From contig VGWF01000029.1 of NCBI GenBank assembly GCA_016873715.1, positions 1 through 38,734 of the forward strand: 38,734 nucleotides of DNA, read 5' to 3'. Made by a program: the position numbers and the translations under genes. The notes below the pieces were generated by a model. That model was given only the letters and a program-made list of their open reading frames with translations. It ran no database searches and was not told the DNA's origin. Below, piece by piece: positions 7,999 through 16,692 of the stretch. This DNA comes from Lentisphaerota bacterium. Lineage in GTDB: Bacteria; Verrucomicrobiota; Kiritimatiellia; PWTM01. How positions within the stretch are numbered: position 1 is the first letter of the stretch; each line of letters opens with the position of its first letter.

Positions 7999-8897
7999 GG
8001 AGGGGCGAGCTACTGCGAGCCCGAACGCCGCGCTCACGACGTATCCTCTCCCCCCGGCCTCGCATAGCTCGGCCCTCCATCACGGCGGGTGGATGTCGGT
8101 TGTTGGGCATTTGGAGGGGCGAGCTACCGCGAGCCCGAACGCTGCGCTCACGACGCATCCTCTCCCTCGGCCTCGCATAGCTCGGCCCTCCATCATGGCG
8201 GGTGGATGTCGGTTGTTGGGCATTTGGAGGGGCGAGCTACTGCGAGCCCGAACGCCGCGTCCACGGCGCATCCTCGCCCCCGGCCTCGCATAGCTCGGCC
8301 CTCCATCACCGCGGGTGGATGGCGGGTGTTGGACTCTTGGAGGGGCGAGCTGCTGCGAGCCCGAACGCTGCGCTCGCGGCGCATCCTCGCCCCCGGCCTC
8401 GCATAGCTCGGCCCTCCATCATTGGATGTTGGACGTTGGGTGTTGGATGTTGGATGTTGGGTGTTGGTCGCTGGTTCTTGGAGGGGCGAGCTACTGCGAG
8501 CCCGAACGCCGCGCTCACGACGCGTCCTCTCCCCCGGCCTCGCATAGCTCGGCCCTCCATCATTGGATGTTGGACGTTAGGTGTTGGATGTTGGGTGTTG
8601 GTCGTTGGTTCTTGGAGGGGCGAGCTACTGCGAGCCCGAACGCTGCGCCCGCGACGCATCCTCTCCCCCGGCCTCGCATAGCTCGGCCCTCCATCACGGC
8701 GGGTGGATGACGGGTGTTGGACTCCTGGAGGGGCGAGCTACTGCGAGCCCGAACGCCGCGTCCACGGCACATCCTCCCCTCGGCCTCGCGTAGCTCGGCC
8801 CTCCATGAGCAAGGACTGCTGCGTCACCGTGGCCCGCTCGCGGCCTCGCATAGCTCGGCCCTCCATCACAGCCGGCTGGATGTCGGCGGTTGGATGC
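7999..8897. repeat. Tandem array of palindromic ~113-bp units
   Basis: The 980 bp between the convergent GH95 and sulfatase genes (7927-8906) hold no gene but a tandem array. Units begin at 7999, 8113, 8226, 8339, 8480, 8614 and 8727, giving periods of 114, 113, 113, 141, 134 and 113 bp; two decayed partial copies run to about 8897. Each unit starts GGAGGGGCGAGCTA and, about 57 bp later, carries GGCCTCGCATAGCTCGGCCC followed by TCC, nearly the reverse complement of the start. A stem of about 23 bp with a loop near 33 nt can therefore form (unit 1: arms 7999-8022 and 8056-8078). The rest of each unit is a variable tail of TTGGATG/GGTGTTGG sub-repeats, expanded in units 4 and 5. All frames are open because of the base composition; the predicted peptides merely repeat. 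Confidence 0.9.
8417..8613. repeat. TTGGATG / TTGGGTG micro-repeats within the array
   Basis: The spacer tails of units 4 and 5 (8421-8479 and 8562-8613) consist of 7-8-bp repeats related to TTGGATG, TTGGACG and TTGGGTG. Other units have a shorter tail with just one or two such words (GTGTTGGACTCTT or GTTGTTGGGCATTT). Copy-number change of this sub-repeat accounts for the 113 versus 134-141 bp period. Confidence 0.8.
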
Positions 8898-8906
8898 CGA
8901 TGCCCG

Positions 8907-10238
8907 TCACTGGGTCTTCTTTCTCTGGAGCCGCTTGCGGGAGCGCTCCTTCTCAACGGCCACGGCGGTTTCAGAGATCGTCTTGCCGCCGGCGGGATTG
9001 AGTTCGGCAAGGACCGCCTGAAGCCGCTTGCGTGCGGTCATGGAAGCCTCGTCCTTCGCGTCGGCCGGCACGGGAGCCTCGACAAACGGCGCATCCTTCA
9101 TGTCGAAGAGCTCGCCGGACTCGGTCAGCTTCCAGCCGTCGTCGCGCGCGTACCACTTGCGGCCGAGCTGCACGTAGATCCACTCGCGCGGCTTGAAGTC
9201 CGAGCCCCGGATGCGAGGCGCAAAGCTCCGGCCGTCGATCTTCACGCCTTCCGGCAGCTTCGCGCCGGCGAGGTCGGCAAAGGTCGGGAGGATGTCGCTG
9301 AAATCGATGAGGTCGGCGTGCACCTTCCCGGCGGGGGCGGTGCCCTTCCAGTTGGCGATCAGCGGCACGCGGGAGCCCCCCTCGAGCATCGACGCCTTGT
9401 TGCCGTTGATCTGCCGGCCGTGGATGGTGCCGGACTTCCGGGCCGTGCCGTTGTCGCCGGAGAAGACGATCACGGTCTTCTCGCGTAGGCCGAGCCGGTC
9501 GAGCTCCGCGACAAGCGAGCCCACCTGCTTGTCCAGGTAGGCGATGTTGTCGTCGTACAGCGCCTCGCCGTCGGTCGTGTCCGGTTTCGTGTCCGGCGTG
9601 CGCAGGATCGGCCCGTGGACGAGGTGCGACGGGTAGTAGAGGAAGAAGGGCTTGTCCTTGTTCTTCCGCAGGAACTCCAGCGCGTGATCGTGGCAGAAGT
9701 CCGGGTAGTACTGGTCCTTGAGGTCCACCGTCTCGCCGTTGCGGGTGCAGGTCTTCTCCCAGAAGTAGCCGCCGGCCGTCGGATCGGTGACGTAGTCCGC
9801 GAAGCCCCAGTCGGCCGGCGTCCCGCCGACCTGCCGCCACTTGCCGACGTTGCACGTGGCGTAGCCGGCCTCGGTCAGGATGCGCGCGAGCGGAACCTCG
9901 TCCGCCGCCTTCGGCTGTCCTGCGGTGCCGTTGGTCAACCCGCCGGTGCGGAACGGGTAGCGCCCGGTCATGATCTGGCAGCGCGTGGGGCCGCAGAGCG
10001 GGGTCGAGTAGCACCGCTCGAAGCGGATCCCGCCGGCCGCGAGCGCGTCGAGGTTCGGCGTGCGGCCCTTGTGCCGGTCGGAGCCGTAGCACCCGACGCC
10101 GTCGAGGCCGTGGTCGTCCGACAGGATGAACACGATGTTCGGACGATCCTTGTCCGCCGCCGCGCCGCGTCCCGCCCACAGCGCCGCCCCCGCCATGACC
10201 CCCGCCCTCAGGAAGTCCCGCCGCCCCATCGAACTCAT
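8907..10238 (-). CDS. Tat-exported arylsulfatase-type sulfatase (S1 family)
   Basis: A 443-residue sulfatase on the opposite strand to all other genes. The ATG at 10238 is preceded by AAGGAGG, which fixes the start; a much longer frame upstream is only antisense to the sialidase gene. The N-terminus has a twin-arginine motif (MGRRDFLRAG), so export is probably in folded form. The sulfatase signature is C82-G-P-T-R86; C82 would be oxidised to formylglycine. The family pattern is C-x-P-S/A/T-R, so T85 is a permitted variant. Metal ligands include D41/D42 (FILSDDHG) and D262/N263 (FSGDNGT); GHG-type and K/H substrate residues are visible around HLVHGP. The gene is probably transcribed divergently from the sialidase operon across 10239-10397. 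No formylglycine-generating enzyme is present in the window. Substrate would be a sulfate ester on the glycan attacked by its neighbours. Confidence 0.9.
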   Translation of the reverse strand: MSSMGRRDFLRAGVMAGAALWAGRGAAADKDRPNIVFILSDDHGLDGVGCYGSDRHKGRTPNLDALAAGGIRFERCYSTPLCGPTRCQIMTGRYPFRTGGLTNGTAGQPKAADEVPLARILTEAGYATCNVGKWRQVGGTPADWGFADYVTDPTAGGYFWEKTCTRNGETVDLKDQYYPDFCHDHALEFLRKNKDKPFFLYYPSHLVHGPILRTPDTKPDTTDGEALYDDNIAYLDKQVGSLVAELDRLGLREKTVIVFSGDNGTARKSGTIHGRQINGNKASMLEGGSRVPLIANWKGTAPAGKVHADLIDFSDILPTFADLAGAKLPEGVKIDGRSFAPRIRGSDFKPREWIYVQLGRKWYARDDGWKLTESGELFDMKDAPFVEAPVPADAKDEASMTARKRLQAVLAELNPAGGKTISETAVAVEKERSRKRLQRKKTQ

Positions 10239-10397
10239 GGTCCGCCTCCTTCCGGCATCCCCGCCGGTCCCCATCCAACGCCGCCGCACCGAGCCTATTG
10301 CATTGATCGACCGGAGCGCTATCGTTGCCGGCGACGGCTGCAACTCGGACAGGTTGTGGCGTGAACGCAAGGAAGCCAACCGCCGCGAGGAGATGCC
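10239..10397. promoter_or_regulatory. Divergent promoter region between sulfatase and sialidase operon
   Basis: This 159-bp gap separates divergent genes, so promoters in both directions must lie here or inside the genes. The sulfatase side carries AAGGAGG and the sialidase side GAGGAGA before their ATGs. A weak + strand candidate is TTGCAT (10298-10303) with TATCGT (10320-10325), 16-bp spacing, but both boxes are poor matches. No clear operator palindrome was found. Confidence 0.4.
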
Positions 10398-11681
10398 ATG
10401 CCCCGAGCCATCAGACTCCTGTCGGCCCTCCTGCTCGTGCCGGCGGCGGCCGTCGCCCAGGCAAAGCCCGAGGTTGCGAACGCCGAAAGGGCCGCCCGCC
10501 GCGCCTGGGAGTCCGCGCCGGAGGAGCAGAAGGCGCGGTGGCAACGGCAGCGCGATGCCTTGAAGCCCATCGACCTCTCCGAGGATACGCAGCGGCAGAT
10601 CGTCATCGCGCGCGGCACGCCGGAGCCGGGCGGGTATCACGCGCACCCGACGACGGCGATGCTCGCGGACAACCGGACGATCTTCTGCGTCTGGAACATC
10701 GGGCACGGCGGACACGCGGGGCCGATGGCGCGCAGCGATGACGGGGGGCTGACGTGGACGCGCATGGACGACGCGCTGCCGCCGAACTACGTCAACTTCC
10801 GCAACTGCCCCAGCATCTACCGTCTCAGCGATCCGCAGGGCAGGGAGCGGCTGTGGGTCTTCGCCGCGCGCACGGCGACGGACAAGGAAGTCGTCAAGGA
10901 CGTCCCCGACCGCCTGCAAGGCTACATGCCGCGCATGGTCAGCGAAGACGACGGCAGGACGTGGCGCGAGCTGCCGCCCCTCGGCGGGCGGATCTCCAAG
11001 GATGATCCGTTCCGCTGCATCATGGCCTTCTCCAGCATCGTGCGGCTGAAGGATGGCTCGCATCTCGGCATGTTTCATCGAGGCGGCGGGGCGGGGGAGG
11101 GCGGCACGCTGCAAGTGCTGCAGTCTGTCACCCGCGACAGCGGCATCACTTGGTCTGAACCCACCGTGGCCTGCGATGGCGCCACGCTCGACGGCAAGCA
11201 ACCCTGCGAACCCTACGTCTTCCGTTCCCCCGATGGCAGTGAACTCTGCTGCATTCTGCGCGAGAACCGCCGCAGCGGCACCAGCCTCGTCATGTTCAGC
11301 CCCGACGAAGGTCAGACGTGGAGCCGGGCTGCGGACACGCCGTGGGGACTCACCGGCGACCGCCACCACGGCATCCGTCTGCCCGATGGCCGGCTCGTGA
11401 TCGTCTTCCGCAACGCCTCGCCCAACGCGAAGGACAAGGGCTTCATCGCCTGGGTCGGCACCTACGAGGACATCAAGCAAGGCAAACCCGGCCAGTATCG
11501 CGTGAGCCTGCTGAAGACCTTCAAGGACGGCTTCTACCCCGGCATCCACCTGCTGCCCGACGGCACCATCGTCGCCACGACCTATACCACCTATCGCCAG
11601 GACGACGGCGGCTGTTCCATCGTCAGCGTGCGGTTCAAGATCTCCGAGATTGACGCGATGAGCGCAGAAGCTCAGAAGTAG
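10398..11681 (+). CDS. Secreted sialidase-family BNR-repeat exo-glycosidase
   Basis: A 427-residue protein, full length for the family. The signal peptide (about 1-20, core [14 protein letters not shown]) is the first, most diverged member of the shared cassette seen downstream. Four Asp boxes mark the propeller: SDDGGLTW (113-120), SEDDGRTW (182-189), TRDSGITW (245-252) and SPDEGQTW (301-308). The RIP-like [20 protein letters not shown] region (81-100) and [21 protein letters not shown] (late) fit sialidase superfamily proteins of PVC bacteria. True sialidase activity is unproven because related propellers act on other sugars or as lyases. It heads the long + strand gene run: a 19-bp gap to GH36. 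Base composition appears to fall within the gene (45/60 GC at 10501-10560, 39/60 at 11221-11280 by hand count). Confidence 0.85.
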   Translation: MPRAIRLLSALLLVPAAAVAQAKPEVANAERAARRAWESAPEEQKARWQRQRDALKPIDLSEDTQRQIVIARGTPEPGGYHAHPTTAMLADNRTIFCVWNIGHGGHAGPMARSDDGGLTWTRMDDALPPNYVNFRNCPSIYRLSDPQGRERLWVFAARTATDKEVVKDVPDRLQGYMPRMVSEDDGRTWRELPPLGGRISKDDPFRCIMAFSSIVRLKDGSHLGMFHRGGGAGEGGTLQVLQSVTRDSGITWSEPTVACDGATLDGKQPCEPYVFRSPDGSELCCILRENRRSGTSLVMFSPDEGQTWSRAADTPWGLTGDRHHGIRLPDGRLVIVFRNASPNAKDKGFIAWVGTYEDIKQGKPGQYRVSLLKTFKDGFYPGIHLLPDGTIVATTYTTYRQDDGGCSIVSVRFKISEIDAMSAEAQK

Positions 11682-11700
11682 TCACCCAAGAGACAATGCC

Positions 11701-13764
11701 ATGAAGCCCTCCCTCACCCTCCTCATCACCCTGCTGCTGGCGCCGCTGGCCGCGCTGCAGGCCGCGGCTCCCGCCGTGGAAGAAGGACCTTCCGCCAAGC
11801 AATGGGCGGAGAGCCATGTCCTCGCCGAGTCGGCGAAGTTGCCGTTCAGCTTCACGCTTGCCGGGGAATCATCGGCCGAACGGCTGCGCGATGGGCGGCG
11901 AACCGATGCCACGCGTGAACTCGATGCCCGGCGTCGCGAGCGCACGAGAACTTGGATGGATGCGGCGTCCGGCCTGCAGGTACGCCTCGTGGCGACGGAG
12001 TATGCGGACTTTCCCGTCGTCGAGTGGACGCTTTGGCTCAAGAACACCGGCCAGGCCGACACGGCGATCATCGAGAACATCCAGGGGCTCGACGTCACGT
12101 TCGAGCGCGAGAACGCGGGCGAGTTCGTGCTGCACGGCGTGCGCGGTGACTCGTGCGTCGCCGAAAGCTCCCGACCGTATGCGCTAACGCTCGGGCCGGA
12201 CGCCGTGAAGCGGTGTTCGCCGCCGGTCGCGGGCGAGAAGGTGTCGGGGAAATCGTCGGACGGTCCGGATGGCTGGCCGTATTGGAACCTGCAGAAGCCC
12301 GGCGGCGGCGTGATTCTCGCCGTCGGCTGGCCGGGCCAGTGGGAGGCGACGTTCACGCGCGATCACGGGCGCGGGCTTCGCGTGAGGGCGGGGCAGCAGC
12401 TCACACGCCTGGTGTTGAAGCCGGGCGAGGAGATCCGCGCGCCGTCCATCACGCTGCTGTTCTGGCAGGGCGATGACGTGGTGCGCGCACAGAACCTCTG
12501 GCGCTCGTGGTATCTCGCGCATGTCCTGCCGCGCATCGGCGGCGAGCCGCAGCCGCCCATAACGCAGATTCAAACGGGCGGCTCCTTGGCCAACTGGCCG
12601 GGTGTGCAGGCTTACATCGATGCGGGCATCAAGCCGGACATCTGCTGGCGTGACGCGGGCGGCGGCAACACATGGTATCCGAGCGCGGGAGGCCCCTTCA
12701 CCGATCCGAAGAAGATCTGGCTGAACACCGGTACGTGGGAGGTTGATCGCGCGAAGTATCCGCAAGGCTTCCGGCCCTTCAGCGACAGGGCGCGCGAGAA
12801 CGGCATGCAGTTCCTGCTGTGGTTCGAGCCGGAGCGCGTTGGCGATCCGAACTCGTGGCTTGCCAGGAATCATCCCGAATGGCTCATGCCCGGCAACAGC
12901 GCGGGCGACGTCCTGAACCTCGGCGATCCTGCCGCGCTCAAGTGGCTCATCGAGCACATCGACGGCATGGTGAAATCGGAGGGGCTCGACTGGTATCGCG
13001 AGGACTTGAACGGCGGCAACTACGGCACCGCATGGCGCAAGCACGACGCGCCCGACCGCCAGGGCATCACGGAGAACCTCTACGTGCAGGGCCATCTCGC
13101 CTTCTGGGATGAACTGCGCCGCCGCCATCCGCATCTGCGGGTCGACTCGTGCGCCTCGGGTGGACGCCGCAACGATCTCGAGACGATGCGCCGCGCCGTG
13201 CCGCTGTTGCGCAGCGACTGGTCGGTGACGGCGTTCGCGAAGGAGCCGCTTCAAATCGAGGGCAACCAGGCGCAGACCTTCGGCCTCTCGTCATGGCTGC
13301 CCTGGCAGGGGGCGGGCGTGCCGTTCTTCACCGATCGCTACGCGGTGCGCAGCTACTACCTCACCGGCTTCGGCATGATCTCGGCGGGCGACTGGACCCA
13401 GGACGAGCAGAAGCGCGCCGGCACGATCCGCGGCTACACGGAAGCGCGCCGCATCGGCCCGTTGCTACTCGGCGACTACTATCCGCTCACGCCCTACAGC
13501 CTCGACAAGACCTCGTGGATCGCGTGGCAGTTCCACCGCACCGACTTGAACGAAGGCGTCGTCCAAGCCTTCCGCCGTCCCGAAGCCCCGGGCGAAACGC
13601 TCACCGTGAAACTGCGCGGCCTTGACCCGAAGCAGCGCTATGAAATCGAGAACCTCGACGGCGGCAAGGAAGTCCGCACCGGCACGGAACTCATGCGCGG
13701 CTTCGACATCACCCTGCGCGAGAAACCCGCCGCCGCCGTGTTGGTTCTGAAAGCGATCAAGTGA
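11701..13764 (+). CDS. GH36 alpha-galactosidase-type glycoside hydrolase
   Basis: A 687-residue secreted enzyme, normal GH36 size. After the cassette signal (LLITLLLAPLAALQA, cleavage near QAAA) comes an N-terminal beta-supersandwich (about 40-290), then a TIM barrel (about 290-600) and a small C-terminal beta domain. The nucleophile is D435 in WYREDLNGG, and the acid/base is D492 in DSCASGGRRNDLE; both sit in the exact GH36 motif context. Also typical are WFEPERV and the GDWTQDEQK segment. Known members hydrolyse terminal alpha-galactosides or, less often, alpha-N-acetylgalactosaminides; the sequence alone does not separate these. The stop TGA (13762-13764) overlaps the GTG of the next gene by 4 bp (GTGA), implying translational coupling with the GH106 gene. 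Confidence 0.88.
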   Translation: MKPSLTLLITLLLAPLAALQAAAPAVEEGPSAKQWAESHVLAESAKLPFSFTLAGESSAERLRDGRRTDATRELDARRRERTRTWMDAASGLQVRLVATEYADFPVVEWTLWLKNTGQADTAIIENIQGLDVTFERENAGEFVLHGVRGDSCVAESSRPYALTLGPDAVKRCSPPVAGEKVSGKSSDGPDGWPYWNLQKPGGGVILAVGWPGQWEATFTRDHGRGLRVRAGQQLTRLVLKPGEEIRAPSITLLFWQGDDVVRAQNLWRSWYLAHVLPRIGGEPQPPITQIQTGGSLANWPGVQAYIDAGIKPDICWRDAGGGNTWYPSAGGPFTDPKKIWLNTGTWEVDRAKYPQGFRPFSDRARENGMQFLLWFEPERVGDPNSWLARNHPEWLMPGNSAGDVLNLGDPAALKWLIEHIDGMVKSEGLDWYREDLNGGNYGTAWRKHDAPDRQGITENLYVQGHLAFWDELRRRHPHLRVDSCASGGRRNDLETMRRAVPLLRSDWSVTAFAKEPLQIEGNQAQTFGLSSWLPWQGAGVPFFTDRYAVRSYYLTGFGMISAGDWTQDEQKRAGTIRGYTEARRIGPLLLGDYYPLTPYSLDKTSWIAWQFHRTDLNEGVVQAFRRPEAPGETLTVKLRGLDPKQRYEIENLDGGKEVRTGTELMRGFDITLREKPAAAVLVLKAIK

Positions 13765-16688
13765 AACAAGCCCTGAAACACACACGCACACTCCTCACCG
13801 CCCTGCTGCTCGCGCCACTGCCGGCGGACGGCGCCGTGACCGGCAAACCCGCTGCGGGCGAGAATCAGAAGGGTGGCGCCGGGCAACTCGCTGCCGCCTT
13901 CGTATCGCCGCCGGCGGAGGCGCGGCCGCTGGCGTGGTGGCACTGGATCAACGGCAATGTCACCAAGGCAGGCATTCGCGCCGACTTGGAGGACATGAAA
14001 CGCGTGGGAATCGGCGGCGCGCAACTGCTGGACGTGAGCATCTATCTGCCGCCCGGGCCGGTGCGATACGGCACGGACCTCTGGCACGAGCACGTGCAAT
14101 ACGCGATCCGCACCGCCGCCGAATTGGGTCTGGAACTCGACGTCATGAATTGTCCGGGCTGGTCGGCCAGCGCGGGGCCGTGGAACACGCCGGAGCGTTC
14201 CATGAAGCAGTTCGTCTGGAGCGAAACGCACGTGGACGGCGGTCCGACCGTCAAGGTCAGCCTGCCGCAACCGCCGACGAAACTGGGCTTTTACCGCGAC
14301 GTCGTGGTACTGGCCGTGCCGTGGAGCGGCGACGATTACAAGAACACCCTCGCCGTCCCGCCGCTCAAGGGCACGACGCCCACGCCGCTGGCGGTGAAGA
14401 TGAAGCCCATCGCGCCGGAACAGGTGTTGAACGTCAGCCGGTCCATGAATCCGTCGGGCGCGTTCACGGGTTCGCTGCCGCCCGGCCGATGGACGCTCCT
14501 TCGGTTCGGCTTCACCACCACGGGCAGCAAGAACCACCCCGCGCAACCGGAAGGCGAGGGCTTGGAATGCGACAAGTTCGACGTCGCCGCCGTGGAGTTC
14601 CAATTCGAGCACGCGCTGGGGCGCGTCATCCGCGAGGCGGGCACGAACGCCGGAAAGGCGCTGAAAGGAATCCTGTTCGACAGCTTCGAGGGCGGCTATC
14701 AGAACTGGAGTGAGGCTTTTCCGCAGGATTATCAAAATCTCAAAGGCTACGACTTCCTGCCCTTCGTTCCGGTGCTCACCGGGCGCGTGATCGGCTCGGT
14801 GGAGGAATCCGAGGCCGTGCTTCGCGACTTCCGCAGCGCGGTCAGCGAACTCATCGCCACGAACTACTTCGGCACGATGCAGCGGCTGGCGCACCGCGCC
14901 GGCCTGAAGGTTTACGCCGAAGCGCAGGGCGGGCCGCTCAATCCGTATCTCTGCAACCGCTTCACCGACGTGCCGATGAACGAGTTCTGGATGCCGGACG
15001 CCGCGCCGCGTTCTTCCAACATGAAGCAGATCGCCTCCATCGTGAATGTGTCGGGCCGATCCATCACCGCGGCGGAAGCGTTCACCGCCAAGCCGGAGGA
15101 CGGCCGCTGGCTCGCCACGCCCGCCACGTTGAAAGCGCCCGGCGACTGTGCCTTCACCGCCGGCATCAACCGCTTCATCTTCCACACCTACATCCACCAA
15201 CCGTATTCCGACATCGCGCCCGGCTTCACGCTCGGCCGCTACGGCACTCACTTCGGCCGGCTCAACACCTGGTGGCCCTTCGCCGGCGCGTGGCTGGATT
15301 ACGTGGCGCGCTGCCAGTTCCTCCTGCAACAGGGCCGCACGGCGGCGGACATCGCGCTCTTCGCCAACCAGCATCTCGGCGCTTCGCTCTCCGCCAGGGC
15401 CGTGGAAGCGCCAGCCGGCTTTGACCTCGACGTGGTTTACCCGCACGACCTGGCGCGAATGACGTGCTCCGACGGCTTGCTGCACCTGCCACAAGGCTCG
15501 ACGTATCGCGTGCTGGGACTGCCGGAACGATGGTCTGCCGACCTCGCCACGCTGCGCCAACTCGACGCCCTCGCCGCCGCCGGCGCGAGAATCGTCGGCC
15601 CCGCGCCCGCTTCGCCGGCAGGCTGGCGCGACTTGCGGGGGAACATTTCCGAGTGGACCGCGCTCGTGGAGAAACTGTGGGGCAATCCGAAAACCAAGAC
15701 CGCCGGCAAAGTGCCGCTGCAATCGCCCGCCCAGGCGCTGCAGGGGCTCGGCGCTGCGCCAGACTGCGAACTCGCCGTCGAACCGGCCGGTACGACCGTT
15801 CGGTTCATCCATCGCACCGCGGCGGACGCGGACATCTACTTCCTCGCCAACCCGAGCAACGCGTCGGTTCAAGTGGCCGCGCGCTTCCGCTCCGGCGATC
15901 GTGTGCCCGAACTCTGGGACGCTGTCTCCGGGCAGATTGCTGACGCGCCGGAATATGAACTGAATGCGGGCCGCGCGCGCGTGCCGCTGGCGCTGGCAGC
16001 GAACGGTTCCATTTTTGTCATCTTCCGTCGTTCCGCACCCGCAGGGGTGACGGCGGTGCGAACTCCAGCCAATGCAACCGCCCCGCTCATCGTGCCAGTG
16101 ACCGGGCCGTGGCAGGTGCGCTTTCAACCCGGTCGGAACGCGCCCGCTGAAATCCGCCTGGAGAAGCTCGGCTCGTGGACGCAGCACCGCGACCCTGGGG
16201 TGCGGCATTTCTCCGGCATCGCCACCTACGAGTCCCGCGTGAACGTCGCGGCGGATCCCAGAGAAAGGACCTCCCGCTGCATCGTGAAGCTGGGCGAGGT
16301 CTGGGACGTCGCGGAAGTCACGCTCAATGGCCGGCGCGCGGGCGTGGCTTGGACGGCGCCGTTCGAGTTGGACGTGACGCCGTGGGTGCGCGCCGGCGAA
16401 AACACACTGCAAATCGCTGTCGCCAACCGCTGGATCAACCGCCTCATCGGCGACGAATCGTTGCCGCCGGACGCGCGCTACGAACTCACCGGCTCGAAGT
16501 TCACCACAGGCCGGCTTGCGGAACTGCCCGCGTGGTTGGGCCATCCGGAGCTGACCAAGCAACGCCAGCGGGTCGCGTTCGCCACCTGGCAGTTCTACAC
16601 GAAGGACTCGCCGCTGGTGGACTCCGGCCTGCTCGGCCCGGTGCAGCTGGAATTCCGCGCGGAGACTCCCGTGCCGCCCTTAAGGTGA
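13761..16688 (+). CDS. GH106 alpha-L-rhamnosidase
   Basis: A 975-residue secreted protein of the GH106 type. The mature part opens with FVSPPAEARPLAWWHWINGN, VTKAGIRADLEDMKRVGIGG and ELDVMNCPGWSASAGPW, the canonical GH106 beginning of the catalytic barrel; LKGILFDSFEGGYQNW and KVYAEAQGGPLNPYLCN follow. The C-terminal part (about 790-960) includes a galactose-binding-like sandwich with EVTLNGRRAGVAWTAPFELDVTPWV. Members cleave terminal alpha-L-rhamnose from rhamnogalacturonans and similar glycans using Ca2+. The start is a GTG overlapping the GH36 stop. Twelve bases downstream the sequence reads CTGAAACACACAC, which looks like the normal cassette start ATGAAACACAC with ATG changed to CTG, so the present N-terminus (MKQALKHTRT) is a cassette extended by five codons. 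A 4-bp gap leads to the next gene. Confidence 0.85.
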   Translation: MKQALKHTRTLLTALLLAPLPADGAVTGKPAAGENQKGGAGQLAAAFVSPPAEARPLAWWHWINGNVTKAGIRADLEDMKRVGIGGAQLLDVSIYLPPGPVRYGTDLWHEHVQYAIRTAAELGLELDVMNCPGWSASAGPWNTPERSMKQFVWSETHVDGGPTVKVSLPQPPTKLGFYRDVVVLAVPWSGDDYKNTLAVPPLKGTTPTPLAVKMKPIAPEQVLNVSRSMNPSGAFTGSLPPGRWTLLRFGFTTTGSKNHPAQPEGEGLECDKFDVAAVEFQFEHALGRVIREAGTNAGKALKGILFDSFEGGYQNWSEAFPQDYQNLKGYDFLPFVPVLTGRVIGSVEESEAVLRDFRSAVSELIATNYFGTMQRLAHRAGLKVYAEAQGGPLNPYLCNRFTDVPMNEFWMPDAAPRSSNMKQIASIVNVSGRSITAAEAFTAKPEDGRWLATPATLKAPGDCAFTAGINRFIFHTYIHQPYSDIAPGFTLGRYGTHFGRLNTWWPFAGAWLDYVARCQFLLQQGRTAADIALFANQHLGASLSARAVEAPAGFDLDVVYPHDLARMTCSDGLLHLPQGSTYRVLGLPERWSADLATLRQLDALAAAGARIVGPAPASPAGWRDLRGNISEWTALVEKLWGNPKTKTAGKVPLQSPAQALQGLGAAPDCELAVEPAGTTVRFIHRTAADADIYFLANPSNASVQVAARFRSGDRVPELWDAVSGQIADAPEYELNAGRARVPLALAANGSIFVIFRRSAPAGVTAVRTPANATAPLIVPVTGPWQVRFQPGRNAPAEIRLEKLGSWTQHRDPGVRHFSGIATYESRVNVAADPRERTSRCIVKLGEVWDVAEVTLNGRRAGVAWTAPFELDVTPWVRAGENTLQIAVANRWINRLIGDESLPPDARYELTGSKFTTGRLAELPAWLGHPELTKQRQRVAFATWQFYTKDSPLVDSGLLGPVQLEFRAETPVPPLR

Positions 16689-16692
16689 AAGA

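Noticed and set aside
7892-8793. Overlapping frames in the repeat array giving EGRATASPNAA- or WMLDVGCW-type peptides
   Set aside because: They simply translate the tandem units in several frames on both strands, have no ribosome sites and no protein-like conservation.
7999-8897. CRISPR array
   Set aside because: The units are about 113 bp and repeat over nearly their whole length; there are no 25-40-bp repeats with unique spacers and no cas genes.
10239-11549. Upstream extension of the sulfatase frame to 880 residues
   Set aside because: The added part is antisense to the sialidase gene; a strong AAGGAGG and a Tat signal fix the start at 10238.
13638-16562. Long minus-strand open frame opposite GH106 (and similar ones at 23056-26079, 20786-23056, 31823-33574)
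   Set aside because: They are antisense to well-supported enzyme genes, arise from high GC at third codon positions, and translate to Arg/Val/Ala/Leu-rich sequence without any family motif.
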